A stretch of DNA of 47,141 bases from an uncultured Alphaproteobacteria bacterium (GTDB taxonomy: Bacteria; Pseudomonadota; Alphaproteobacteria; HIMB59; GCA-002718135): the NCBI GenBank assembly GCA_902628645.1, contig CACONS010000009.1, positions 1 to 47,141 of the forward strand, in the 5' to 3' direction. Both the position numbers and the translations under genes were made by a program. Below the pieces are notes generated by a model. It saw only the letters and a program-made list of their open reading frames with translations. It did not search any database and was not told the origin of the DNA. Shown here piece after piece: positions 8,971 to 17,196 of the stretch. Within the stretch, counting starts at the first letter, position 1; the number at the start of each line of letters is the position of its first letter.

Positions 8971-9775
8971 TTCTTTGTTCTCCCGAAAGTGCTAAATATT
9001 TTTTTCCTTTTGCTCGTCCAATAAGTGTTAAATTCGAACCTCTCGCCAACTCTACACCCCATGCTGTGAATCCAGATCGAGAAATTAATATTGGAATACC
9101 CATTTTTATAGTTTTAATAACCATTTCACTGGTTAGTCTTCCTGTAGTGTAAAAAATTTTATTTGAAGAGCTAATTTTTTTTAAAAACATAAAACCAGCA
9201 ATTTTATCTACAGCATTATGTCTGCCTACATCTTCCATATAAATTAATGGTTTATTATTATGAATGATGGCACAACCATGTATTGCTCCTGTTTCTAAAT
9301 ATAAGCTCGGTGTTAATGTAATTTTTTTTGAAATTTCATAAATCCATTTATGTTTAATTTTCTTTTTGGATTTTAACTTCGATTTTTTTATTTCCTCATA
9401 GATATCTCCAAATACTGTACCAATTGCACACCCACTAGTTGTTATTTTCTTTCTTAATTTATTTTCATAATTTGTTTTACGTTTTGTTCGTACAACAACC
9501 ACACCTAAATCTTTATCAATTTCAACTTTTGAAATTATGTCATTTTTCTTAAGCATATTTTGATTTAATAAATACCCAACTGCAAGATATTTTGGATGAT
9601 CGCTAATAGACATTAGCGTTACTATCTCTTGATTATTTAGAAAAATTGTAAGAGCTTTTTCATTAATGACTTTAGAAATTATTTTATTCCCTTTCTCATC
9701 AAGACCATCTAGTTTTGTAATTAAAGACTTATTATTAATATCAGGTGATACTAAATATTTCTCTTTTTTTGCCAT
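8957..9775 (-). CDS. fdhD: formate dehydrogenase accessory sulfurtransferase FdhD
   Basis: FdhD takes sulfur from a cysteine desulfurase and transfers it to the molybdenum cofactor, which activates formate dehydrogenase. Conserved blocks are ETGAIHGCAI and the strongly typical MEDVGRHNAVDKI, followed by TTGRLTSEMV and SRSGFTAWGVELAR. The E. coli loop has a Cys-x2-Cys pair. Here the matching loop reads TTSGCAIGTVFG, with a single cysteine at 116, probably a family variant. Length 272 aa. It is divergent from the transporter gene with only 26 bases between the starts, and shares a transcript with mobA. Confidence 0.94.
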   Translation of the reverse strand: MAKKEKYLVSPDINNKSLITKLDGLDEKGNKIISKVINEKALTIFLNNQEIVTLMSISDHPKYLAVGYLLNQNMLKKNDIISKVEIDKDLGVVVVRTKRKTNYENKLRKKITTSGCAIGTVFGDIYEEIKKSKLKSKKKIKHKWIYEISKKITLTPSLYLETGAIHGCAIIHNNKPLIYMEDVGRHNAVDKIAGFMFLKKISSSNKIFYTTGRLTSEMVIKTIKMGIPILISRSGFTAWGVELARGSNLTLIGRAKGKKYLALSGEQRIDHK

Positions 9776-9801
9776 ATGTTGTAATTAAACTAATAATATA
9801 A
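9776..9801. promoter_or_regulatory. minimal divergent spacer between fdhD and the permease gene
   Basis: Only 26 bases, almost all A and T, separate the two outward-facing ATGs. Two full promoters cannot fit, so promoter elements must overlap each other or extend into the opposing coding sequences. I see no clear ribosome-binding site for either gene. Confidence 0.3.
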
Positions 9802-10494
9802 ATGAACATATTAGAAATTTTCACAAATTCCATACTATTAATTATTACTCTAGATAATGAGCTATGGGACATTATACTTTTATCCTTATTTGTAAGTTTT
9901 ACTGCCCTAATTATTGCATCATTATTCGGTTTTATAGTAGGGTACTATTTTGCAATTTATAATTTTTATTTCAAAAAAATTATTTTAATAATTATAAACT
10001 CATTGATGGGAATTCCTCCAGTTGTAGTTGGTTTAATTGTTTATTTTATTTTTGCATCCGGCGGACCTTTAGGTATCTTACAGCTTCTTTACACACCTTC
10101 TGCGATGATTATTGCCCAAACTATAATAATTTTTCCAATAATTGCCTCATTATCTCATGAGATATTTTCTAAAAATTGGTTTGAATTTAAAGATCAGATA
10201 AGATCATTAAATATTCCTTTTTGGGGTTCTGTAAAACTTTTATTTAATCATAGTTATTTTTTATTAATAACAACATTATTATCTGCTTTTGGAAGAGCAA
10301 TTTCAGAAGTTGGCGCAGTTATGATTGTGGGTGGAAACATTGATCATTATACACGAGTAATGACCACCGCTATATCTTTAGAAACTAGAATGGGAAACTT
10401 AGAATACGCTATGGCTTTAGGGTTAGTTTTAATTTCAATAACAATTATTATTTACTCTCTTGTATATTTATTAAATAATAGACCAATTAAATGA
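9802..10494 (+). CDS. ABC transporter permease, tungstate/molybdate (TupB-like)
   Basis: The 230-residue protein has about five to six transmembrane helices and the permease EAA-like loop in the middle (FEFKDQIRSLNIPFWGSVK). The GIPPVVVGLIVYF and SGPLG-like SGGPLGILQLLYTP blocks and the GRAISEVGAVMIVGGNI segment resemble TupB tungstate permeases more than ModB. Such permeases need a periplasmic binding protein and an ATPase; neither gene is in the window. The gene opens the mobB-moeA transcript (4-base overlap with mobB), so supplying Mo or W for the formate dehydrogenase cofactor is the likely role. The metal is uncertain. Confidence 0.82.
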   Translation: MNILEIFTNSILLIITLDNELWDIILLSLFVSFTALIIASLFGFIVGYYFAIYNFYFKKIILIIINSLMGIPPVVVGLIVYFIFASGGPLGILQLLYTPSAMIIAQTIIIFPIIASLSHEIFSKNWFEFKDQIRSLNIPFWGSVKLLFNHSYFLLITTLLSAFGRAISEVGAVMIVGGNIDHYTRVMTTAISLETRMGNLEYAMALGLVLISITIIIYSLVYLLNNRPIK

Positions 10495-10973
10495 AAATAG
10501 TAGGAATAGTTGGATGGAAAAACTCTGGAAAAACATATTTTGCAAGTAAAATTATTAATAAACTTAAAACTAAAAATTATCGTATTGCATCAATTAAGCA
10601 CGCTCACCATGAATTTGAAATAGATCATAAAGGTACAGATAGCTTTATTCATAGAGAAGCAGGATCTTCACAAGTAATAGTAAGTTCATCAAAAAGATGG
10701 GCAAAAATTACTGAACTTAATAATTGTAAGGAACAAACTTTAAATGATTTATTAAAACAACTAAATGAAACTGATATTGTTATTGTAGAAGGTTTTAAAA
10801 ATGATAATCATCCAAAAATTGAGATTATTAAAAAGGGTAGTAATCATCATTTATTTAATAAAATTTCAAATATAAAAGCAATAATTTCTGAAGAAGAAAT
10901 CAATACAGACTTAAAACAATTTAAAAAAGATGAGATAGATAATATTGTTAACTTTATTTTAGAAAAAATGTAA
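10491..10973 (+). CDS. mobB: molybdopterin-guanine dinucleotide biosynthesis protein MobB
   Basis: MobB is a GTP-binding helper of MobA in cofactor maturation. The P-loop GWKNSGKT is at residues 8-15, followed by IKHAHHEFEIDHKGTDSF, with conserved His and Asp residues, and the IVEGFKN block that marks the family. Length 160 aa is normal. It overlaps the upstream permease stop by 4 bases, and its stop shares one base with the moeA start, so the three genes form one transcript. Confidence 0.92.
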   Translation: MKIVGIVGWKNSGKTYFASKIINKLKTKNYRIASIKHAHHEFEIDHKGTDSFIHREAGSSQVIVSSSKRWAKITELNNCKEQTLNDLLKQLNETDIVIVEGFKNDNHPKIEIIKKGSNHHLFNKISNIKAIISEEEINTDLKQFKKDEIDNIVNFILEKM

Positions 10974-12184
10974 TGAATAAATCACCACTTACAAAAAGAC
11001 AAATAATTGAATTTTTCAAAAAACAGAAAAATATTGTAATAAAATCAGAATTAGTAAACTTACAAAATTCGCGTGGAAGATTTTTATTTGAGGATTTAAA
11101 AAGTAAGGTAAACTTACCACCATTTAATAATTCTGCAGTAGATGGTTATGCATTACTAAAAAAAGATTTAAATAACAAATATTTTTATTGTTCTAGAAGA
11201 ATAGCAGCTGGTGATAAAAAAAATATAAAAATTAAATCAGGTGAAGCTATACGAGTATTTACTGGTGCGAGAATGCCTTCCAATTCTTCCACTATAGTTA
11301 TGCAAGAAAATATATTAATTGATAAAGATAAGATTAAAATTTTGAAATTTCCGAAATTTGGTGAAAATTATAGACTAAAAGGTGAGGATATTAGAAAGAA
11401 CCAAAAAATTTTATCCAAAGGAACTAAAATTAATTACCAAAATATTAATTTAATTGCAGCTTCAGGTATTAGAAAAGTCAAAGTTTTTAAAAAAATTAAA
11501 ATTGGCTTTTTTACAAGTGGTAATGAATTACGTAAACCAACTCACAATTTAAAAAATTCAGAAATTAATAATTCAAATTATTTTGCCCTTGATTCACTTC
11601 TTGATCAAAGATTTGTTTCAAAAAAATATTTTGGAAACTTAAAAGATAATTTAAAAGTTGTAAAAAGTAATCTTTTACGAGCTTCAAAAAAAAATAATAT
11701 TATTATTACTGCTGGAGGTGCTTCAGTAGGTGAAGAGGACCATTTAATTGACGCATTATCAAGCTTAGGTAAGATTTTTTTTTGGAGAGCTGCAATTAAA
11801 CCAGGTAGACCGATTGCCATAGGAAAAATAAATAGTTGTTATGTTATTTGTTTACCTGGAAACCCAGTATCAGTACAACTTTTATATGCTATGTTAATTA
11901 AACCATTAATAGAAAAATTATCAGGAGGATTCTTCAAATTACCTAATTCAAAAAAAATAATTTGTAATTTTAGTATGAAGAAGAAAACGCAAAGAATGGA
12001 ATGGCTAAGAATAATTAAAAAAACAATAAACAATCAAGATGTAGCTATTAAATATCCAAAGCAAGGATCTGGAATGATTAGCTCAGTTTCATACTCTGAT
12101 GGGATTATAGAAATAAACGAAGATATATCTGAAGTAAAAAAAGGTGATATATTTAATTACTACGATTTTGAAACTCTGTTTTAG
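10973..12184 (+). CDS. moeA: molybdopterin molybdotransferase
   Basis: MoeA inserts molybdate (or tungstate) into adenylylated molybdopterin. The 403-residue sequence contains NSAVDGYA (53-60), TGARMP (97-102), TAGGASVGEEDH (246-257), KPGRPIAIG (276-284) and LPGNPVS (294-300), which together define the family. The gene starts on the last base of mobB's stop and ends in a 4-base overlap with the stop of convergent tusA. The MoaA-E and MogA steps must be encoded elsewhere. Confidence 0.95.
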   Translation: MNKSPLTKRQIIEFFKKQKNIVIKSELVNLQNSRGRFLFEDLKSKVNLPPFNNSAVDGYALLKKDLNNKYFYCSRRIAAGDKKNIKIKSGEAIRVFTGARMPSNSSTIVMQENILIDKDKIKILKFPKFGENYRLKGEDIRKNQKILSKGTKINYQNINLIAASGIRKVKVFKKIKIGFFTSGNELRKPTHNLKNSEINNSNYFALDSLLDQRFVSKKYFGNLKDNLKVVKSNLLRASKKNNIIITAGGASVGEEDHLIDALSSLGKIFFWRAAIKPGRPIAIGKINSCYVICLPGNPVSVQLLYAMLIKPLIEKLSGGFFKLPNSKKIICNFSMKKKTQRMEWLRIIKKTINNQDVAIKYPKQGSGMISSVSYSDGIIEINEDISEVKKGDIFNYYDFETLF

Positions 12185-12432
12185 GTTTCCTTTTTAAACT
12201 TATACTTAATAACTATTTTTCCGTCTTCTTTAGTACAACTTAAATATTCAAATTTCGATTGTTCACAGTAATGCTCAAAATCTGCTTCTGCTAAAGGATC
12301 TGTTGCTATCACTTTGATAACAACATCTTCTGTTAATTCTGAAGCAAGTTTCCTTGCTTTAAGAACAGGGATAGGACATTCTGTACCACTAGTATCAAGA
12401 ACTATTTCATAATTTTCAACCAAATCTTTCAT
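12181..12432 (-). CDS. tusA: TusA family sulfurtransferase
   Basis: The 83-residue protein has the TusA fold signature: strand VLDTSGTECPIPVLKARK with the sulfur-carrying cysteine in a CPxP motif, then the VIKVIATDPLAE segment. TusA-type proteins relay persulfide sulfur to tRNA thiolation, molybdenum cofactor enzymes or sulfur oxidation, depending on the homologue. In E. coli TusA affects the sulfur supply to molybdenum enzymes. Its placement between moeA and formate dehydrogenase suggests that role, with FdhD, but other roles remain open. Confidence 0.88.
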   Translation of the reverse strand: MKDLVENYEIVLDTSGTECPIPVLKARKLASELTEDVVIKVIATDPLAEADFEHYCEQSKFEYLSCTKEDGKIVIKYKFKKET

Positions 12433-12477
12433 GACATTTTGTTACTTAATATATATTATAATAATTGGAACGGTAGA
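12432..12477 (+). promoter_or_regulatory. probable formate dehydrogenase operon promoter
   Basis: A perfect TATAAT at 12457-12462 lies in the 45-base gap between the divergent tusA and formate dehydrogenase starts. A TGACAT at 12432-12437, touching the tusA start codon, could be the -35, though its spacing of 19 is long. GGAACGG at 12467-12473 would serve as the ribosome-binding region before the ATG at 12478. Confidence 0.38.
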
Positions 12478-14181
12478 ATGGATAAATTTGTTTCTCAAAC
12501 AGAAACTTCTTTAAAAAAAAAGAAGAGAAGATGGTCGCCTAAAGGAAGGCAGGTTGAAGATATTTATCTCGATGAAGTATCTAAACTTTTTATTGCAACT
12601 AACTTTAAGCGAGACGAGTTGATTGAATATTTGCATGTTTTGCAGGACAATTTTGGAGTTTTGTATGATAAGCATCTTGTGGCACTATCAACATTAACAA
12701 ATTTACCTCTTACCGAAATTTATGAAGTAGCAACATTTTATGCTCATTTTAACATAGTTAAAAATAGTGAAAATTATAATCCTATTAAAGTGGTTAGAGT
12801 ATGTGAAAGTTTAACATGTGAATTATTTGGCTCACATAAATTACTAGATGATCTGAAAAGTTTACAAAATCAAAATATTAAAGTTGTTCCAGGTCCTTGT
12901 ATGGGGAGATGTCAAGTTGCTCCAACAGTTTGTGTTGGTAAAAATTATGTTGATAATGCTAATTTAACAGCTGTAAAAAAAACAATAGAGGATAATAAAT
13001 TTGATCCAATTATTCCTGATTATATTGATTTACAACAATATAAGAAACAAGGTGGATACGAAGTTGCAAAAAAAATTAAACAAGGTGAAATTTCAAAAAA
13101 ACAAATACTAGATTCAATTAATGAAAGTGGTTTGAAGGGTAAGGGCGGAGCAGGTTTTCCTACTGGAAAAAAATGGGAAATTGTATCAGGATATAAAGGA
13201 AATAAATATGTAGCTGTAAATGGTGATGAAGGAGAGCCCGGCACATTTAAAGACAGATCTTATCTTGAGAGAGATCCTCATAGATTTTTGGAAGGTGCTT
13301 TAATTGCATCAACTTTCATTAGTGCTGATAAAGTATATATTTATATGAGAGATGAATATCCTGCCGTAATTAAAATTTTGAATGATGAAATAAAAAAGTT
13401 AGAACAAGAAAATATAATTTCTAAAGATCATTTTATAGTAAGAAGAGGTGCAGGTGCTTACATTTGTGGTGAAGAGTCTGCAATGATTGAAAGTATAGAA
13501 GGTAAAAGAGGGCTGCCGCGACATAGACCTCCTTATGTTGCTGAGATTGGATTATTTGGATCACCTACATTAACAAATAATTTAGAAACATTATTTTGGA
13601 TAAGAGATATAATTGAGAAAGGACCAAAATGGTTTGCTGATCAGGGTTCTGGTGGAAAAAAAGGATTTCATAGTTTTTCAGTTTCTGGTCATGTTAAAAC
13701 ACCAGGTGTAAAAGTTGCTCCTGCAGGTATTACAATTCAAGAATTAATTGATAATTATTGTGATGGTATGGAGGAAGGACACATATTTAAAGGATATCTT
13801 CCTGGCGGTGCTTCTGGAGGAATTTTACCAGCATCTATGAATAACATTCCTTTAGATTATGGCTCAAAAGAATTAACCGATGCTGGATGTTTTCTTGGTT
13901 CTGCAGCTATAGTAGTTTTATCTGATAAAGATAATATAAAGAATGTAGCCCTTAATCTACTTCGTTTCTTTGAGGAAGAAAGCTGTGGTCAATGCACGCC
14001 ATGTAGAGCTGGTACAGAAAAAACAGTTAAATTAATGAAAGAAAAAAAATGGAACAAAGAAAAATTAGCTGACTTATCAGAAGTTATGTCTCAAGCTTCT
14101 ATTTGTGGACTAGGTCAAGCAGCAACAAATCCACTTAACTCCGTACTAAAATATTTTGAAAACGAGATCACTTATGAGTGA
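12478..14181 (+). CDS. NAD-dependent formate dehydrogenase, fused gamma/beta (NuoE+NuoF-like) subunit
   Basis: This 567-residue protein joins two modules that are separate subunits (FdsG and FdsB) in well-studied enzymes. Residues 1-175 are NuoE-like, with [2Fe-2S] cysteines 109, 114, 141 and 145. Residues 180-567 are NuoF-like: an FMN/NAD loop GKGGAGFPTGKK (221-232), NGDEGEPGTFKDR (248-260), GAYICGEESAM (326-336) and [4Fe-4S] cysteines 503, 506, 509 and 543. It should pass electrons from the alpha subunit to NAD+. A TTG at 12439 would add 13 residues, but the ATG at 12478 is preferred. The overlap with the alpha gene is 8 bases. HoxF has the same domain order. Confidence 0.93.
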   Translation: MDKFVSQTETSLKKKKRRWSPKGRQVEDIYLDEVSKLFIATNFKRDELIEYLHVLQDNFGVLYDKHLVALSTLTNLPLTEIYEVATFYAHFNIVKNSENYNPIKVVRVCESLTCELFGSHKLLDDLKSLQNQNIKVVPGPCMGRCQVAPTVCVGKNYVDNANLTAVKKTIEDNKFDPIIPDYIDLQQYKKQGGYEVAKKIKQGEISKKQILDSINESGLKGKGGAGFPTGKKWEIVSGYKGNKYVAVNGDEGEPGTFKDRSYLERDPHRFLEGALIASTFISADKVYIYMRDEYPAVIKILNDEIKKLEQENIISKDHFIVRRGAGAYICGEESAMIESIEGKRGLPRHRPPYVAEIGLFGSPTLTNNLETLFWIRDIIEKGPKWFADQGSGGKKGFHSFSVSGHVKTPGVKVAPAGITIQELIDNYCDGMEEGHIFKGYLPGGASGGILPASMNNIPLDYGSKELTDAGCFLGSAAIVVLSDKDNIKNVALNLLRFFEEESCGQCTPCRAGTEKTVKLMKEKKWNKEKLADLSEVMSQASICGLGQAATNPLNSVLKYFENEITYE

Positions 14182-16927
14182 AAACAAAATTAAATTTTAT
14201 TTAAATGATAAAAAAGTTGAGGCTCTTCAAGATGAAACAATTTGGCAAGTTGCTAATAGGCTTGGGACTGAAATACCACATTTATGTTATGCGAATAAAC
14301 CAGGTTACAGAGCTGATGGTAATTGTAGAGCTTGTATGGTTGAAATTGAGGGAGAAAGAGTATTAGCAGCTTCATGTATTAGAAAACCTACTAATGAAAT
14401 GAAGGTAAATACTTCATCTGAGAAAGCAAAAAAATCTAGAGAGTTAGTTTTTGAACTACTTTTATCAGATCAGCCCGAAAGAGATATTTCGCATGATAAT
14501 GATTCAAAATTTTGGAATTGGATAGATAAAGTAGAAGTTAAGGAAAGCAGATTCCCAAAAAAAACTCCCTGCCAATCTGATACTTCACACCCAAGCATGG
14601 CCGTTAATTTAGATGCATGTATTCAATGCAACCTGTGTGTGAGAGCTTGCAGAGAAGTTCAAGTTAATGATGTCATAGGTATGGCTTACAGAGGAGAAAA
14701 TTCAAAAATTGTTTTTGATTTTGATGATCCAATGGGTGATAGCACTTGTGTTGCTTGTGGTGAATGTGTTCAAGCGTGTCCGACTGGTGCACTTATGCCA
14801 GCCTCAGTTGTTGATAAAGATGGTGTTGGTCACAGTCATGTAGATAAAAAAGTTAACAGTGTGTGTCCATATTGTGGTGTCGGATGTCAAATTGAATACA
14901 ATGTTAAAGATAATAAAATAAAATATGTAAATGGTATTGATGGTCCAGCTAATAAAAATAGATTGTGTGTCAAAGGCAGGTTTGGTTTTGATTATGTCAA
15001 TAATCCTGAAAGACTTACAAAGCCATTAATAAGGATTAAAGGTAAGATGAAAGACCTACATCCAAGTATAAATTTTTCTAATATTCATGAATATTTTAGA
15101 GAAGCTAGTTGGGAAGAAGCAATAGATTTTGCAGCTGAAGGTTTTCTTGATTTAAAAAAGAAAAGAAATGGAAAAAGCAATTTAGCTGGTTTTGGATCAG
15201 CAAAGTGTTCTAATGAGGAAGCTTATTTATTTCAAAAACTTATAAGAACTGGTTTTAATACAAATAATGTTGATCATTGCACCCGTCTGTGTCATGCATC
15301 ATCTGTTGCTGCTCTATTAGAAACTATTGGTTCAGGAGCTGTTACAGCTCCTTTTTACGAAGTTGAACATTCGGATGTAATTATAGTGATTGGAGCTAAT
15401 CCAACTGAAAATCATCCAGTTGCTGCAACATTTTTTAAAAATGCTGCAAAAAAAGGATCTAAATTAATTGTAATGGATCCAAGAGGTCATGCATTGAAAA
15501 AACATGCAACTCATATGTTGCAATTTAAACCAGGATCTGATGTGGCCCTACTTAATTCAATAATGAATGTCATAATTGAAGAAAATTTATTTAATACAGA
15601 ATATATAAAAAAACAAACTGAGGGCTTTGACAAACTAAAAAAACATTTAAAAAATTTTTCACCTGATATTATGGAAAATGAAACGGGTATTTCTGCAGAT
15701 TTAATTCGAGAAGTTGCAAGACTATATGCAAATACTGATAAAGGAATAATATTTTGGGGTATGGGAGTTTCTCAGCATGTACATGGAACTGATAATGCAA
15801 GATGTTTAATATCCTTAGCATTAATGACAGGTAATGTTGGTAAAAGGGGCGCAGGTTTGCATCCATTAAGAGGACAAAATAATGTTCAAGGTGCATCTGA
15901 TGCAGGTTTGATACCGATGATGTACCCAGATTATCAATTAGTAGAAAAAAACAACAACAAAGATTTTTTTGAAAAATTTTGGAATGCCCCTTTGGACGAT
16001 AAGAAAGGACTAACAGTGGTAGAAATTATGGATGCGATCCATGAAAAGACAATAAGAGGGATGTACATCTTAGGCGAAAATCCTGCAATGTCTGATCCCG
16101 ATCTTAATCATGCAAGAGAAGCATTGCAGATGTTAGATCATTTAGTTGTTCAAGATATTTTTCTCACAGAAACTGCTACCTACGCAGATGTTATTTTTCC
16201 TGCTTCTGCTTGGCCTGAAAAGAATGGAACAGCAACTAATACAAATAGACAAGTACAAATGGGAAGAAAAGCAATCGATGCTCCAGGCGATGCTAAAGAG
16301 GATTGGTGGATTACTAATGAATTAGGTAAGAAAATGGGTTTAGATTGGAATTATAATCACCCAAAAGAAATTTATGAAGAAATGTCCTTAACAATGCCAT
16401 CTTTAAATAATATTTCATGGGACAGACTTGATATTGAAAACTCAGTTACCTATCCTAGCAAATCACCGACTACACCAGGAGAAGAAATAGTATTTGGTGA
16501 CAAATTTCCGAATGAAACTGGAAAAGGAAAGTTTGTTCCAGCAAGTGTTACCCCACCAAATGAAATGCCTGATGAAGATTTTGCTTTAATTTTAACTACA
16601 GGCAGACAATTAGAGCACTGGCATACTGGAGCTATGACAAGAAAAGCTTCAAACTTGGATGCTATTGAACCAGAACCATCAGTATCAATATCTCCTAACG
16701 ATATTTTAAAGAATGATATGAAACCAGGTGATAAAATAAAAGTTTCAACTAGAAGAGGATCTTTAGACATTAGAATTAGGCAAGACAGAGCTATACCTGA
16801 AGGCGTTATATTTATTCCTTTTTGTTACAACGAAGCCGCAGCAAATCTATTAACTAATCCAGCTTTAGATCCATATGGAAAAATTCCAGAATTTAAATAT
16901 TGTGCGGCCAAAATTGAAAAGATATAA
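14174..16927 (+). CDS. fdsA: NAD-dependent formate dehydrogenase alpha (molybdenum) subunit
   Basis: The 917-residue catalytic subunit oxidises formate to CO2. An N-terminal [2Fe-2S] domain has cysteines 38, 51, 54 and 68. Two ferredoxin-type [4Fe-4S] sites follow (149/152/155/159 and 192/195/198/202), then the molybdenum-domain cluster (231/234/238/265). The metal ligand is Cys373 in RLCHAS, next to His374. The codon is TGT, so there is no selenocysteine. The His-Cys [4Fe-4S] motif seen in NuoG-like relatives is absent between residues 90 and 130. The ATG at 14174 overlaps the fused subunit's stop; a TTG at 14156 is less likely. Cytoplasmic: no Tat signal is seen. Confidence 0.95.
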   Translation: MSENKIKFYLNDKKVEALQDETIWQVANRLGTEIPHLCYANKPGYRADGNCRACMVEIEGERVLAASCIRKPTNEMKVNTSSEKAKKSRELVFELLLSDQPERDISHDNDSKFWNWIDKVEVKESRFPKKTPCQSDTSHPSMAVNLDACIQCNLCVRACREVQVNDVIGMAYRGENSKIVFDFDDPMGDSTCVACGECVQACPTGALMPASVVDKDGVGHSHVDKKVNSVCPYCGVGCQIEYNVKDNKIKYVNGIDGPANKNRLCVKGRFGFDYVNNPERLTKPLIRIKGKMKDLHPSINFSNIHEYFREASWEEAIDFAAEGFLDLKKKRNGKSNLAGFGSAKCSNEEAYLFQKLIRTGFNTNNVDHCTRLCHASSVAALLETIGSGAVTAPFYEVEHSDVIIVIGANPTENHPVAATFFKNAAKKGSKLIVMDPRGHALKKHATHMLQFKPGSDVALLNSIMNVIIEENLFNTEYIKKQTEGFDKLKKHLKNFSPDIMENETGISADLIREVARLYANTDKGIIFWGMGVSQHVHGTDNARCLISLALMTGNVGKRGAGLHPLRGQNNVQGASDAGLIPMMYPDYQLVEKNNNKDFFEKFWNAPLDDKKGLTVVEIMDAIHEKTIRGMYILGENPAMSDPDLNHAREALQMLDHLVVQDIFLTETATYADVIFPASAWPEKNGTATNTNRQVQMGRKAIDAPGDAKEDWWITNELGKKMGLDWNYNHPKEIYEEMSLTMPSLNNISWDRLDIENSVTYPSKSPTTPGEEIVFGDKFPNETGKGKFVPASVTPPNEMPDEDFALILTTGRQLEHWHTGAMTRKASNLDAIEPEPSVSISPNDILKNDMKPGDKIKVSTRRGSLDIRIRQDRAIPEGVIFIPFCYNEAAANLLTNPALDPYGKIPEFKYCAAKIEKI

Positions 16928-16934
16928 AATTTAT

Positions 16935-17057
16935 ATGATAAAAAAAACATTAATAATTTTATTTCTTGTATTTAGTCCGATTACAGCTTGCTCAACATTA
17001 AGTGAAATAAATGAAAGAGCAAAAGGTGATGGAGTCCCTTATATTCCTGGAATTTAA
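16935..17057 (+). CDS. very short lipoprotein, function unknown
   Basis: The 40-residue product starts with MIKK, has a hydrophobic stretch (TLIILFLVFSP) and a lipobox ITAC with the modified cysteine at 19, leaving a mature peptide of only 22 residues ending in GDGVPYIPGI. I start at ATG 16935; an upstream in-frame start inside fdsA would destroy the signal sequence. It begins 7 bases after the fdsA stop, so it is probably co-transcribed. The enzyme is cytoplasmic, so the link is by position only. It could be a stray short frame, but the signal and lipobox are too regular for that to be my first choice. Confidence 0.6.
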   Translation: MIKKTLIILFLVFSPITACSTLSEINERAKGDGVPYIPGI

Positions 17058-17066
17058 CTTATAAAA

Positions 17067-17095
17067 TTCTTGTCGAATTTATAATTTAATATAAA
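17067..17095 (+). promoter_or_regulatory. probable tRNA-Thr promoter
   Basis: TTCTTG at 17067-17072 and TATAAA at 17090-17095 are 17 bases apart. A transcript would begin near 17102, six bases before the mature tRNA. It sits in the 50-base gap after the small lipoprotein gene. Confidence 0.45.
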
Positions 17096-17107
17096 TGCAT
17101 TTTTATT

Positions 17108-17183
<76 letters not shown>

Positions 17184-17196
17184 TCTCATATGAATG

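Noticed and set aside
12439..12477. TTG start adding 13 residues to the fused formate dehydrogenase subunit
   Set aside because: The added residues would lie over the -10 sequence, and an ATG with a GGAACGG site in front is available at 12478.
15272..15300. Selenocysteine at the formate dehydrogenase active site
   Set aside because: The codon before the conserved histidine is TGT (cysteine), with no in-frame TGA.
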